Shown here one piece after another: positions 15,592-25,200 of a stretch of DNA of 41,919 bases. Position 1 is the stretch's first letter; each line of letters begins with the position of its first letter. The notes beneath the pieces were generated by a model. That model was not told the origin of the DNA. It was given only the letters and a program-made list of their open reading frames with translations, and ran no database searches. The DNA comes from JBFWYO01 sp050186335 (lineage in GTDB: Bacteria > Pseudomonadota > Alphaproteobacteria > Bin65): assembly GCA_050186335.1 (NCBI GenBank), contig JBFWYO010000038.1, forward strand, positions 1 to 41,919, in the 5' to 3' direction. Made by a program: the position numbers and the translations under genes.

Positions 15592-17385
15592 CTAGAAATG
15601 CTCGTCGGCGACCGCCATCGACGTACCACCGCCGCGTGTAATGGTTTCGGCGAGCCCGTTCGAGCGCGCCAGGAAGTGGTCGGCGAAAAACCGCGCGGTT
15701 TTCACTTTTGTCTCGAGAAATCCGGCGTCGCCGTTTGCAGCTTTAAGTTGTGAATGTGCGGCAAGCGCCTCGCGCGCGAGCAGCCAGCCGGCAACGACAT
15801 TGCCGAACAGCTCGAGAAACGGCACCGCGCTGCCGGCGGCGGTGCGAATATCCTGCTTGCCGGTTGCCACCAGCCAGTTGACCGCTTCGGTGAGCGCCGC
15901 GAGCGAACGGGCGAGCTGACCGCGCACCGCCTTCGTGTCTTCGCCGGGCGCGACGCTCAGCGGTTTGTCCAACTCCCACATGTGGGCGATGAACGCGCGC
16001 GCGGTTTGGCCGCCGTCGCGCAGGATTTTCCGGCCCATCAGATCGTTCGCCTGGATGCCGTTGGTGCCCTCGTAGATGGGATGGATGCGGGCGTCGCGAT
16101 AGTGCTGAGCAGCGCCGGTTTCCTCGATAAAACCCATGCCGCCGTGGACCTGGACGGCGGTCGAGGTAACCGCGCAGCCGGTGTCGGTGCACCAGGCTTT
16201 GGCGATCGGGATCAGCAAGTCGACGACGGCTTGGTTGTGTTTACGCTGGGCCGGGTCGGCGTGGCGCTTGGCGCGGTCCAGGTTACCCGACACGTAATAG
16301 AGAAGTGCCCGCATCGCCTCGGTTTGCGCCTTCATGGTCATCAGCATCCGGCGCACGTCGGGATGGCGGATGATCGGCACGTTATCCTGGCCGGTCGCGA
16401 TGTCGCGGCCCTGCGTGCGTTCCTTGGCGTAGTCCCTGGCCTGCTGAAAGGCCCGTTCGGCGGTCGCCAGGCCGAGCAACCCCACATTGAGCCGCGCGTT
16501 GTTCATCATCGTGAACATGCAGGCCATGCCGTCGTTTTCCTGGCCCAGCAAGTAACCGACGGCGCCTTCGCCGCTGTCGCCGAACTGCAGCACGCAGGTC
16601 GGGCTGGCGTGAATGCCGAGCTTGTGTTCCAGGCTGACGGTGCGCACGTCGTTGCGCTGGCCCAGGCTGCCGTCCGGATTGACCAGCACCTTGGGCACGA
16701 TGAACAGGGAAATCCCTTTCACGCCGGCCGGTGCGCCCTCGATGCGGGCAAGCACCAGATGCACGATGTTGTCGGTGTAATCCTGGTCGCCGTAGGTGAT
16801 GAAAATCTTCTGGCCGAAGATGCGGAACTTGTCGCCGTCGCGCACCGCGCGGCTGCGCAAGGCGCCGACGTCCGAGCCGGCGTGCGGCTCGGTGAGGTTC
16901 ATCGTGCCGGTCCATTCGCCGCTGACCAGCTTGGCCAGGTAGGTGGCCTGCTGCGCCGGCGTGCCGTGATGCTCGATGGCGTCGATGGCCCCCATGGTCA
17001 GCATCGGGCACAGCGAGAACGCCGTGTTCGCCGTATCCCACATTTCCGTGACCGCGGTCGTAACCGCCCATGGCAGGCCCTGGCCGCCCCATTCGGGGTC
17101 GAACGGAATACCTTGCCAGCCGCCATCGACGAACTTTCGGTAGGCCTCCTTGAACCCGGCAGGCGTGCGCACGACGCCGTTCTCGAGGCGCGCGCCCTGC
17201 TGGTCGCCGACGCGGTTGATCGGCCCGATGACGCCGGTGGCCAGCTTGGCCGCTTCTTCCAGAACCTGATCGACCAGATCGGGAGTCGCTTCTTCGTACC
17301 CCGGCAAGGTCGCCAGATCGGCCAAGCCGGCGATCTGGTTCAGGGTGAAACGGATGTCCTGCAGCGGGGCGCGGTATTCGCTCAT
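15592..17385 (-). CDS. Acyl-CoA dehydrogenase, long (DmdC-like) type with C-terminal domain
   Basis: A 597-residue FAD acyl-CoA dehydrogenase, longer than the usual 380-residue enzymes and similar in layout to the DmdC/FadE-type group with an additional C-terminal domain. Flavin-binding parts are EWTGTMNLTEPHAGSDVGALRSRA and IFGQKIFITYGDQDYT, and the likely catalytic base is E439 in PIYEGTNGIQANDLMGRKI. The last 130 residues form the extra helical domain. AGGAG before ATG 17385 supports the start. DmdC works on methylmercaptopropionyl-CoA, but most relatives act on other acyl-CoAs, so the substrate is open. The next gene upstream is an FAD-linked hydroxyacid dehydrogenase 113 bases away. Confidence 0.9.
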   Translation of the reverse strand: MSEYRAPLQDIRFTLNQIAGLADLATLPGYEEATPDLVDQVLEEAAKLATGVIGPINRVGDQQGARLENGVVRTPAGFKEAYRKFVDGGWQGIPFDPEWGGQGLPWAVTTAVTEMWDTANTAFSLCPMLTMGAIDAIEHHGTPAQQATYLAKLVSGEWTGTMNLTEPHAGSDVGALRSRAVRDGDKFRIFGQKIFITYGDQDYTDNIVHLVLARIEGAPAGVKGISLFIVPKVLVNPDGSLGQRNDVRTVSLEHKLGIHASPTCVLQFGDSGEGAVGYLLGQENDGMACMFTMMNNARLNVGLLGLATAERAFQQARDYAKERTQGRDIATGQDNVPIIRHPDVRRMLMTMKAQTEAMRALLYYVSGNLDRAKRHADPAQRKHNQAVVDLLIPIAKAWCTDTGCAVTSTAVQVHGGMGFIEETGAAQHYRDARIHPIYEGTNGIQANDLMGRKILRDGGQTARAFIAHMWELDKPLSVAPGEDTKAVRGQLARSLAALTEAVNWLVATGKQDIRTAAGSAVPFLELFGNVVAGWLLAREALAAHSQLKAANGDAGFLETKVKTARFFADHFLARSNGLAETITRGGGTSMAVADEHF

Positions 17386-17498
17386 GGCAAACTCCTGCTC
17401 ACTTCCTCTGTCGGCGGAACCGCCGGGCGCTCGGGCGGCGGCTCGGCGATCCGGTGCGGATAAAGGCGGGCCGGGCCGACAATGTCAACCGGCGCGGG

Positions 17499-18956
17499 TC
17501 ACAGAATCTTGCCCGGATTCATGATCCCGCGCGGGTCGAGCGCGGCCTTGATCCGGCGCATGACATCCAGTTCGACCGGCGCCTTGTAGTGCGCCAGCTC
17601 GTCGCGCTTGAGCCGGCCGATGCCATGCTCGGCGCTGATGCTGCCGCCCATCGAGACGACGATGTCGTGGACCAGCCGGTTGATCAGGGCCCATTGCGCC
17701 AGAAAATCGGCGCGCTCGGCCGCCATGTTGTCCGACAGCGGCTGGCTCAGGTTGAAATGGATGTTGCCGTCGCCGACATGGCCGAACGCCACGATGCGCA
17801 CGGCGGGCAGGGCGGCTTCGACCGCCGCGGTGGCGCGCTCGAGAAACTCCGGCACGCGGGAGACCGGCACGGCGACGTCGTGCTTGATGCTGCCGCCCTC
17901 GGGCTTCTGCGCCTCGTTGATCGTCTCGCGCAAGCGCCACAGCTGGCGCGCCTGGGCGACCGAGGCGGCCAGCACCGCATCCAACACCAAGCCGTCTTCG
18001 GCGCCGCCGCCCAGCGTGTCCTCGAGCGCCGCGCGAAACCCCATGCCAGCGCGCGGCTCGGACAGTTCGATTAACAAGTATTGTTCGTATGGCCGCGCAA
18101 GCGGATCGGCGGTGCCCGGCACATGGCGCAGCACCATCTCGATCGACAAGCGGGACATCAGCTCGAAAGCGGTAACCGCGCCGCCTGTAGACGCGCGCAA
18201 ACGCGCCAGAAGCTCAATCGCAGCCGTGGGGTCTCGAATGGCCGCCAACGCTGTATGTAGCATCTCCGGCCTCGGGAAGAGCTTCAGCACGGCCCCGGTG
18301 ATGACACCCAGGGTCCCCTCGCTGCCGACAAATAAGTCGCGCAGGTCATAGCCGGTGTTGTCCTTGCGGAGTCCGCGCAACCCGTCCCACACGCGCCCAT
18401 CGGCCAGAACCACCTCCAGACCGAGCACCTGCTCGCGCGCGTTGCCGTAGCGCAGCACGTTGGTGCCGCCGGCATTGGTCGCCAGGTTGCCGCCGATCTG
18501 GCAGCTGCCCTCGGCCGCCAGGCTGAGCGGAAACAGCCGGCCGGCCTCGGCCGCGGCTTTCTGGATGTCGGCGAGCACGCAACCGGCGTCGACCGTGATC
18601 GTGTCGTTGAACGGATCGATCGCCCGCACGCGGTTCATGCGGCCGAGGCTGAGCACCACCGCCCGTCCGGTTTCGTCCGGCACGCCGCCGCCGACCAGGC
18701 CGGTGCGCCCGCCTTGCGGCACGACCGCAACCCCGTGCGCCGCGCAAATACGCACAAGTTCCGCCACTTCTGGTGTCGACGCCGGACGCAGCACCAAGGC
18801 CGCGGCGCCGCGGTACAAGCCGCGTTCCTCGACGACATAGGGCGCCATGTCCGCCGGCGCGTCGACCACGCCGCGCGGGCCGACAACCTCGCGCAGCCGA
18901 AGCAGAACGTCGGGCGGCAGCGGCGGCGCGTCAGGTTTCCCAGGGGAATCGTTCAT
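17499..18956 (-). CDS. FAD-binding oxidoreductase, D-2-hydroxyglutarate dehydrogenase/GlcD type
   Basis: A 485-residue flavoprotein of the VAO family. The FAD-binding part contains VVPQGGRTGLVGGGVP, ITVDAGCVLADIQKAAAEAGRLFPLSLAAEGSCQIGGNLATNAGGTNVLRYGNAREQVLGLEVVLADG and VGSEGTLGVITGAVL; the C-terminal FAD-oxidase domain has AFGHVGDGNIHFNLSQP and SAEHGIGRLKRDELAHYK. This set is typical of D-2-hydroxyglutarate/D-lactate dehydrogenases. D-2-hydroxyglutarate is a by-product removed by such enzymes, but D-lactate or glycolate cannot be excluded. No clear ribosome site precedes ATG 18956. Confidence 0.9.
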   Translation of the reverse strand: MNDSPGKPDAPPLPPDVLLRLREVVGPRGVVDAPADMAPYVVEERGLYRGAAALVLRPASTPEVAELVRICAAHGVAVVPQGGRTGLVGGGVPDETGRAVVLSLGRMNRVRAIDPFNDTITVDAGCVLADIQKAAAEAGRLFPLSLAAEGSCQIGGNLATNAGGTNVLRYGNAREQVLGLEVVLADGRVWDGLRGLRKDNTGYDLRDLFVGSEGTLGVITGAVLKLFPRPEMLHTALAAIRDPTAAIELLARLRASTGGAVTAFELMSRLSIEMVLRHVPGTADPLARPYEQYLLIELSEPRAGMGFRAALEDTLGGGAEDGLVLDAVLAASVAQARQLWRLRETINEAQKPEGGSIKHDVAVPVSRVPEFLERATAAVEAALPAVRIVAFGHVGDGNIHFNLSQPLSDNMAAERADFLAQWALINRLVHDIVVSMGGSISAEHGIGRLKRDELAHYKAPVELDVMRRIKAALDPRGIMNPGKIL

Positions 18957-19028
18957 GGCATTTGATTTAAGTCGCTTCGTCGGTTGCGGGCAAGGCGCGC
19001 CTGAACTTGTCCGCTGAGCCCCGCCGCA

Positions 19029-20006
19029 TCATCGAGTCCGGTCGGCGGCCGCGCGGCGCAGCCGATCGTTGATCGCGGCGCCGAGGCCGTGGTCCGGGAT
19101 CGGCGCCACGGCGATGCCGGCGAAACGGGCGTCGTCCAGCGCGTGCAGCAGTCCGAACAGGTTCGCGGCGGCCTCGACCAGATCGCCGGCCGGGCTCAGA
19201 TTGTGCATCTCGGCGGCGCCCGGCGGCACGTCGGGGCCGAACGCCAGGTAGGCTTCGTCGGGCCGCGGCGCGGTGACGTCCAGACGCACCGGCAGGCGCG
19301 GCGCGTAATGGCTGCGCAGTTGTCCGGGCGCCTTCGGCAGCAATCCGGCTTCGACTGCGACTTCGCTCGGTCCCGCGACGAGCGGCCCAATGACCCGTTC
19401 GATCGCTTCGCGCGCGACGCCGCCTGGGCGCAGCAGGATTGGCGGATCGACCGTCAGATCGACGATCGTCGATTCGACGCCCACCGGGCACGCGCCGCCG
19501 TCCAGGATCATGTCGATGCGGTCGCCAAGCGAGGTCGCGACGTGCGCGGCGGTGGTCGGGCTCAAGGCGCCGGAGCGATTGGCGCTGGGCGCAGCCAGCG
19601 GGCGGCCGGTGGCGGCGATCAGCGCGAGCGCCACCGGGTGCTTGGGCACGCGCACCGCCAGCGTCGGCAGGCCGGCGCTCGCCAGGCGCGAGATCGGACA
19701 ATCGTCGGTGCGCGCGAGCACGAGCGTCAACGGCCCGGGCCAGAACATGCCGGCGAGCGAAGCCGCCCGCGACGTAAAGCGCACCAGCCGCATCAATATC
19801 GACGCCGTGTCGCCATGGACGATGAGCGGGTTGAATTCGGGCCGTCCCTTGGCTTCGAAAATGCGCGCGACCGCCCGGTCCGACGTGGCGTCGGCACCAA
19901 GCCCATAGACCGTCTCGGTCGGAAACGCCACAAGCCCGCCGGCGCGCAGCGTGCGGGCGGCTTCCTCGACGGCGGCGGGATCGGCAGCGCGGATTGGTGC
20001 GGACAT
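19029..20006 (-). CDS. sua5: L-threonylcarbamoyladenylate synthase (Sua5 type)
   Basis: A 325-residue protein with the YrdC fold (LRAGGLVAFPTETVYGLGADATSDRAVARIFEAKGRPEFNPLIVH, then GPLTLVLART, SANRSGALSPTTA and GGACPVGVESTIVDL) followed by a linker and the C-terminal Sua5 domain (APGQLRSHYAPRLPVRL). It makes threonylcarbamoyl-AMP for the universal t6A37 tRNA modification. Length fits Sua5 rather than the short TsaC. It is a housekeeping gene, downstream of the adhesin on the same strand by 93 bases. Confidence 0.94.
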   Translation of the reverse strand: MSAPIRAADPAAVEEAARTLRAGGLVAFPTETVYGLGADATSDRAVARIFEAKGRPEFNPLIVHGDTASILMRLVRFTSRAASLAGMFWPGPLTLVLARTDDCPISRLASAGLPTLAVRVPKHPVALALIAATGRPLAAPSANRSGALSPTTAAHVATSLGDRIDMILDGGACPVGVESTIVDLTVDPPILLRPGGVAREAIERVIGPLVAGPSEVAVEAGLLPKAPGQLRSHYAPRLPVRLDVTAPRPDEAYLAFGPDVPPGAAEMHNLSPAGDLVEAAANLFGLLHALDDARFAGIAVAPIPDHGLGAAINDRLRRAAADRTR

Positions 20007-20099
20007 GACGAAAAGAACAATGGCGGCCCGGGATCGGGGCCTCGGCCGCCCTTTTACTCCGGCCGCGGTACGCCGGCCACAACCGAGTCGCGCCGGAAA

Positions 20100-23000
20100 C
20101 TATTCGATCGGCGAATACACCACGGCAAGATTGCCGCCGTTCAGCAGATCGATCGGATTGAGGCCGGTGATGCCGACCAGCTCGGCCGCCAGCTGGAAAT
20201 TGCCCGGCTGGCCGTTGGCGCTGACCAAGACTTCGGTATGGCCGCCGTTTTCGACAAACTGGACGTAGTCGTTCAGGTTGCCGGCGTCGACGATGTCGGT
20301 AATCAGCGCGGAAATATCCAGCCGGTCGCCCTCGCCGGGATCGAAATCCAGGATGCGGTCGTAATTGGCCGGACCACCTGCGCCGACATAGAAATAATCG
20401 GCGCCGCCGCGCCCGAGCATCGTATCGATGCCGCCGTCGCCGTAGAAGTAATCGGTAAATTCCGTGCCGATGCTTAAGTCGTCGGTGGGGAAATCGCCGT
20501 CGCTTCCGTACACGTCGACCAGAACGAAGGCCGACGCGGTCCCGCCATTGCCGTCGCTGATCGTGTAGTGGAACTCGTCGTAACCGATGTAATTGGGATC
20601 CGAAATATAGAGCAATGTGCCGTTCGTGGTGATCGTCACCGAACCGTGTGGCGGCTCGTCGACGCCGATGATCGTCAGCGGGTCGTCGTTCGGATCGTAG
20701 TCGTTATTGAGCACCGACAATTCGACCTGCTCATTGACCGGAACCGGGATACCGAACTGCTCGCCGTTGCTGTCGTCTTGCTCGGCCCAAGGCGCATCGT
20801 TGTAGAACTCCAGCGTAACGACGAAGGTGGCACTTGACGTGCCGCCGTTGCCGTCGTCGATCGTATAGGTAAAGCTGTCGGTGCCGACATATGTCGGGTC
20901 CGCCTGGTAGATCACCTCGCCCCACTCGTCGAGCGAGACCGTGCCCACGCCGGCGTCCGACACGCCAGTCACCGTGAGCCAATCATGGTTCACGTCGAAA
21001 TCGTTTTCCAACGGCGTCAGATACGCCGCCTCGCCCGGGCGCATCAGGTACGAATCGTCGAACGCTTCGGGCGGATTGTTGACGCCGGCCTCGGTGACGT
21101 AGATTCTCGCGAACTCGGTCGCCGTTCCGCCGTTGCCGTCGACGATCGTGTAGCTGAAGCTATCCAATCCGGTAAACCCGGGATTCGGCGTATAGGTCGC
21201 GATGCCGTCGGTCGTGAAATCCACCGTTCCGTGCAACGCGCCGGCGGCGGCGATCACACTCAGCGGATCGCCGTCCACGTCGTAATCGTTGCCGATCAGG
21301 TCGATCGAGACCGGCGTGTTGATTTCGGTGTCGGCATAGTCGATGCCTGCCTCCGGCTCTTGGTTGACGCCGAGGATGGTTACCGTGACGGTGGCCGACG
21401 CCGTGCGCCCTTCGGTATCGACCACGACGTAGGTGAAACTGTCCGTACCGGGCGAGCCGTAGGGCGTGTAGATGAACGAACCGTCGAGCTCGAACGCGAT
21501 CGAACCGTTCTGGGCCGCTTCGAGCACGCCGAAAAGCGCCGGGCCGTCCTGCACGGTATCGTTCCCGGCAACCCCCGCCATCAGCTGCTCGGTCTGGTAA
21601 ACCACATACCCGTCGTCGATCGCGAGCAGCGGACCGCCGCCGGCCGCTTCAACCGCGACATTGACCGTGCCGAAAGCGGTGGCGCCGTTACCATCGGTGA
21701 TCGTGTAGGTGAAACTGTCGGTGCCCGACTCGCCGGCGAACGGTGTGTAGGTGACGGTACCGTCGCCGTTCAGGACGACGAATCCCCTCGCGCCGCCGCT
21801 CGCGTCGATGACGCTGAGCGCGTCGCCGTTCGGATCGCTGTCGTTGGCGAGCAGATCGACCGTCACGGCGATGTCCTGGCCGGTCGTGGCGGAGTCGGTT
21901 TCCGCCACAGGCGCGTCGTTCGCCGGATGCACGGTGATGCTGACGACCGCCGCGGTGGTGGCGCCGTTGGCGTCGGCGATCGTGTAGGTGAAACTGTCGG
22001 TACCGTCGAAGCCGGCGTCGGGCGTGTAGACAACCCGGCCGTCCGTGCCGATCTCCGTCGTGCCGTTGACCCCGTCCGCGGCGCCTTGAACCGACGGCGT
22101 ATCGCCGTCGGGATCGCTGTCGTTGGCGAGTACGTCGACCGTCACCGCGACATTCTCGTCCGTCGTCGCATCGTCGCCGTCGGCGATCGGTAGTTGGTTG
22201 ACGCCATTGACCGTAACGGCGACCGTTGCGGTGGCCGTGCCGCCATTGCCATCGTCAACCGTGTAGACAAAACTGTCCGTGCCCTCGAAATCCGCATTCG
22301 GCGTGTAGACGATCTGGCCGCCGGTGCCGACGCTGGTCGTGCCGTTGGCGCCGTTCTCGGCCGCAAGCACCGATGGCGTATCGCCGTCCGGATCGCTGTC
22401 GTTCGCCAGCACATTGACGGTGACCATTGTGTTCTCGTCCATCGTGGCGCCGTCGTCGCCGGCAAGCGGCGCGTCGTTGACGCCGAGGACCGTGACCTGG
22501 ACGGTGGCACTCGTCGAGCCGCCGTTGCCGTCGTACACGAAGTACGTGAAGCTGTCGGTCCCTTCGAAACCGGGGTCCGGCGTATAGATGACCGTGCCGT
22601 TGGTCGGCACGACCGAGCCGTGCGCCGCGCCGAATGCCGAGGTCACGGTCAGCGCGTCGCCGTCGGGATCGCCGTCGTTGGCCAGGACGTTGACGGCGAT
22701 CGGCGTGTCTTCCATGGTCGTCGCGTCGTCGTCAGCCGGGGCCGGCGGATCGTTCAAACCGAGCACGGTTACGACGACGGTTGCCGTGGCCGTACCGCCG
22801 TTGCCGTCCGATATCGTGTAGACGAAGCTGTCGGTGCCGAAAAAGTTCGCTTCCGGCGTGTAAATGATATGCCCGCCGCTGGCGAACATGCTGCCGTGCG
22901 CGGCGGCGCCGAAGGCGATTACCGTCAACGGATTGCCGTCCGCGTCGGTGTCGTTGAGAAGCACGTTCACGGGCGCGCCGATGGGCGCGTCCTCATTGAC

Positions 23001-24788
23001 CGAAGCCGTATCGTCCGCGGCCAGCGGCAGATCGTTGACGCCATTGACCGTAACGGTCGCCGTCGCACTGGCCGAACCGCCATCCCCGTCGAAAATCGTG
23101 TAGCCGAAGCTGTCGGTGCCGCTGAATTCCGCGTTCGGCGTGTACACGACCGTGCCGTCGCTCTGCAACAGCGCGCTACCGTTACCGGCAGCGCCGATGC
23201 TGGCGACGGTCAGCGGGTCGCCATCGATATCGCCGTCGTTGCTCAATATTTCGACGGTGACCGGCGCGTCCTCATCGGTCGTCGCGGCATCGTTGCCGGC
23301 AATCGGCGGATCGTTGACCGTCAAAACGGTGACGTTGACCGTGGCGGTCGCCATGCCGCCGTTGCCGTCGGTGATCGTGTAGATGAAATTGTCGGTGCCG
23401 CTGAATTCGGCGTTCGGGGTGTAGACGATCCGGCCGTCGGTGCCGAACGTCGTCGTCCCGTTAAGTCCGTCTCCGGCCCCGAGTATCGCCAGCGTCCCGC
23501 CGTCCGAATCGGTGTCGTTCGCCAGCACGTCGACGGTGACCGCGATGTCCTCGTCCGTGGTCGCAGCGTCGTTGGCGGCGAACGGCACTTCGTTCTCGCC
23601 GATCACCGAGACGTTGACTGTCGCGGTCGAGGTGCCGCCGTCGCCGTCGACGATCGTATAGACGAAGCTGTCGGTGCCTTCGAATTCCGCGTTTGGCGTG
23701 TACACGATCTGCCCGTCGGTGCCGACGCCGGTCGTACCGTTAGTGCCATTGCCGGCCGCGAGCACGGATGGCGTATCGCCGTCCGGGTCGCTGTCGTTCG
23801 ACAGCACATTGATGGTGACCGGCACGTTCTCGTCCGTCGTCGCCTCGTCGTTGCCGGCCGCGGGAGCCACATTGACGCCGTTGACCGTGACATTGACGGT
23901 GCCGGTCGAGGTGCCGCCGTTGCCGTCGGTGATCGTGTAGACGAAGCTGTCGGTGCCCTCGAAATCTCTGTCGGGCGTGTAGACGATCCGCCCGTCGGTA
24001 CCGACGCCGGTTGTACCGCGCGCGCCTTCGCCGGCGGCCAAAACGGTCGGCCGATCGCCGTCGATGTCGTCATCGTTGGGCAGCACGTCGATCGCAACCG
24101 GCACGTTCTCGTCAGTCGTTGCAGCGTCGGTCCGGGCGGCCGGCGCGGCGTTCACGTCAAGCTGATTGCTTCCGGTTTCCGGCCCAGACGGTGCCAACGG
24201 TTGCGGCGGCGGCGGCCGGTTGAACGCGTTCGTTTGCAGCCGATCGATCGGTGCGGTGGCGGCAAATGAGAAATCCTCATCGCCGAGTCCGGCGAGATGC
24301 TCGATCCCCTCGCCGAGCGCGCCGGCGTCGTAGCTGGACATGAAGTGGCCGCCGTCCGCGATCTCGTCGCCGGCGTTCTCGGGCGACGCAACCGGCGCGA
24401 CCAAGGCCGTCAAATCGGTCGGCGTGCCATCCTTGCGCAGCACCGGTATCGCGATCTGTGAGCCGTGGTCGGCGAGTTGCAGGTAATGCCGCAACACCAA
24501 TTTTCCGCCATCGCCGAACAGCAATTCCAGATCGCCGTCGGCAAGCCTCCGGACGGCGACCTCATCGAGCTCGAAATGAAGCTTCAGCGCATGTCCGGCC
24601 AACAGCTCGATCGTCGCGACGTCGCCGGCCGAGGGGCGGACCGCCGCGATCGATTTAGCCGGCAGGCGCGGCTGGGCATTTTGCGCCAGTTGCGTCGGCA
24701 CAGGTTCCACTGCGGCAGCCGACACGGGCGGATGCTGCAATGCCGGCTTACTTTGGACGGTCGAGCTTTGGACGGTCGAGTCGGTCAT
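20100..24788 (-). CDS. Giant tandem-repeat adhesin with type I secretion signal
   Basis: A 1562-residue acidic protein. Residues 1-210 form a non-repeated N-terminus (SIAAVRPSAGDVATIELLAG, DEVAVRRLADGDLELLFGDGG). From about 210 to 1430 there are 13 cadherin/VCBS-like repeats of 90-95 residues, each with a NDxDxDGD-type calcium loop and an F.GTDSFxYTIxDGNGGT strand. The C-terminus has an RTX-like GDGGIDTMLGRGGADYF, then RILDFDPGEGDRLDISALI, the VC_A0849-type secretion target. Export by a type I system to the surface is expected, but no HlyB/HlyD genes are present in the window. ATG 24788 is preferred over an in-frame TTG at 24821. The repeats are similar enough to recombine. Confidence 0.92.
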   Translation of the reverse strand: MTDSTVQSSTVQSKPALQHPPVSAAAVEPVPTQLAQNAQPRLPAKSIAAVRPSAGDVATIELLAGHALKLHFELDEVAVRRLADGDLELLFGDGGKLVLRHYLQLADHGSQIAIPVLRKDGTPTDLTALVAPVASPENAGDEIADGGHFMSSYDAGALGEGIEHLAGLGDEDFSFAATAPIDRLQTNAFNRPPPPQPLAPSGPETGSNQLDVNAAPAARTDAATTDENVPVAIDVLPNDDDIDGDRPTVLAAGEGARGTTGVGTDGRIVYTPDRDFEGTDSFVYTITDGNGGTSTGTVNVTVNGVNVAPAAGNDEATTDENVPVTINVLSNDSDPDGDTPSVLAAGNGTNGTTGVGTDGQIVYTPNAEFEGTDSFVYTIVDGDGGTSTATVNVSVIGENEVPFAANDAATTDEDIAVTVDVLANDTDSDGGTLAILGAGDGLNGTTTFGTDGRIVYTPNAEFSGTDNFIYTITDGNGGMATATVNVTVLTVNDPPIAGNDAATTDEDAPVTVEILSNDGDIDGDPLTVASIGAAGNGSALLQSDGTVVYTPNAEFSGTDSFGYTIFDGDGGSASATATVTVNGVNDLPLAADDTASVNEDAPIGAPVNVLLNDTDADGNPLTVIAFGAAAHGSMFASGGHIIYTPEANFFGTDSFVYTISDGNGGTATATVVVTVLGLNDPPAPADDDATTMEDTPIAVNVLANDGDPDGDALTVTSAFGAAHGSVVPTNGTVIYTPDPGFEGTDSFTYFVYDGNGGSTSATVQVTVLGVNDAPLAGDDGATMDENTMVTVNVLANDSDPDGDTPSVLAAENGANGTTSVGTGGQIVYTPNADFEGTDSFVYTVDDGNGGTATATVAVTVNGVNQLPIADGDDATTDENVAVTVDVLANDSDPDGDTPSVQGAADGVNGTTEIGTDGRVVYTPDAGFDGTDSFTYTIADANGATTAAVVSITVHPANDAPVAETDSATTGQDIAVTVDLLANDSDPNGDALSVIDASGGARGFVVLNGDGTVTYTPFAGESGTDSFTYTITDGNGATAFGTVNVAVEAAGGGPLLAIDDGYVVYQTEQLMAGVAGNDTVQDGPALFGVLEAAQNGSIAFELDGSFIYTPYGSPGTDSFTYVVVDTEGRTASATVTVTILGVNQEPEAGIDYADTEINTPVSIDLIGNDYDVDGDPLSVIAAAGALHGTVDFTTDGIATYTPNPGFTGLDSFSYTIVDGNGGTATEFARIYVTEAGVNNPPEAFDDSYLMRPGEAAYLTPLENDFDVNHDWLTVTGVSDAGVGTVSLDEWGEVIYQADPTYVGTDSFTYTIDDGNGGTSSATFVVTLEFYNDAPWAEQDDSNGEQFGIPVPVNEQVELSVLNNDYDPNDDPLTIIGVDEPPHGSVTITTNGTLLYISDPNYIGYDEFHYTISDGNGGTASAFVLVDVYGSDGDFPTDDLSIGTEFTDYFYGDGGIDTMLGRGGADYFYVGAGGPANYDRILDFDPGEGDRLDISALITDIVDAGNLNDYVQFVENGGHTEVLVSANGQPGNFQLAAELVGITGLNPIDLLNGGNLAVVYSPIE

Positions 24789-25200
24789 TCCGACACTCTC
24801 AATAGGTGTCGGACTTCCCAAGCGTCACGGCGGCGCCGCGACCTATCGGACAAGCAAAAAATTGCGGAAATTTGGCCCCGAACCGTCATCGCTGACGCCC
24901 GCCCCGTGGCGTCCGCGGTGAATGCCCGTATTGTGGCCGGCGATCGATCGCCGTGATTCCTACCGATTCGTTAACATCGGTGCGCGCGTTAATAATCCCA
25001 GTACTTCAGATAACAAGTCAAGGTCGATGGCAGCCACGCTAAATTAAATCCAAATATAGTAAATATAATATTAAAACATTTAGAATGCTGACTACTGGGG
25101 TTCACAGACGATCTTCGCTTTTGGCGAAAATGGCCCTTTTGGCAAATGTCATCACCTACGAGCCGAACAAAATTAACGATAAGTCGCGCGGATGTTTCGT
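24789..25200. other. 412-bp intergenic stretch with AT-rich block upstream of the adhesin
   Basis: No convincing gene is visible on either strand. Most of the stretch is of average composition, but 25041-25086 is almost pure A/T (AAATTAAATCC, then AATATAGTAAATATAATATT), unlike anything else in the window. As it lies 250-300 bases upstream of the adhesin ATG on the coding side, it is the likely promoter or silencer-binding region for the adhesin (inference). Confidence 0.45.

Noticed and set aside
20490..24160. Regular repeats that might look like a CRISPR or satellite array
   Set aside because: The period is about 280 bases and keeps the reading frame, matching 90-95 residue protein domains.
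22194..24269. A 691-codon plus-strand frame inside the adhesin region
   Set aside because: It mirrors the repeats of the minus-strand adhesin; its apparent repetition is only their antisense image.
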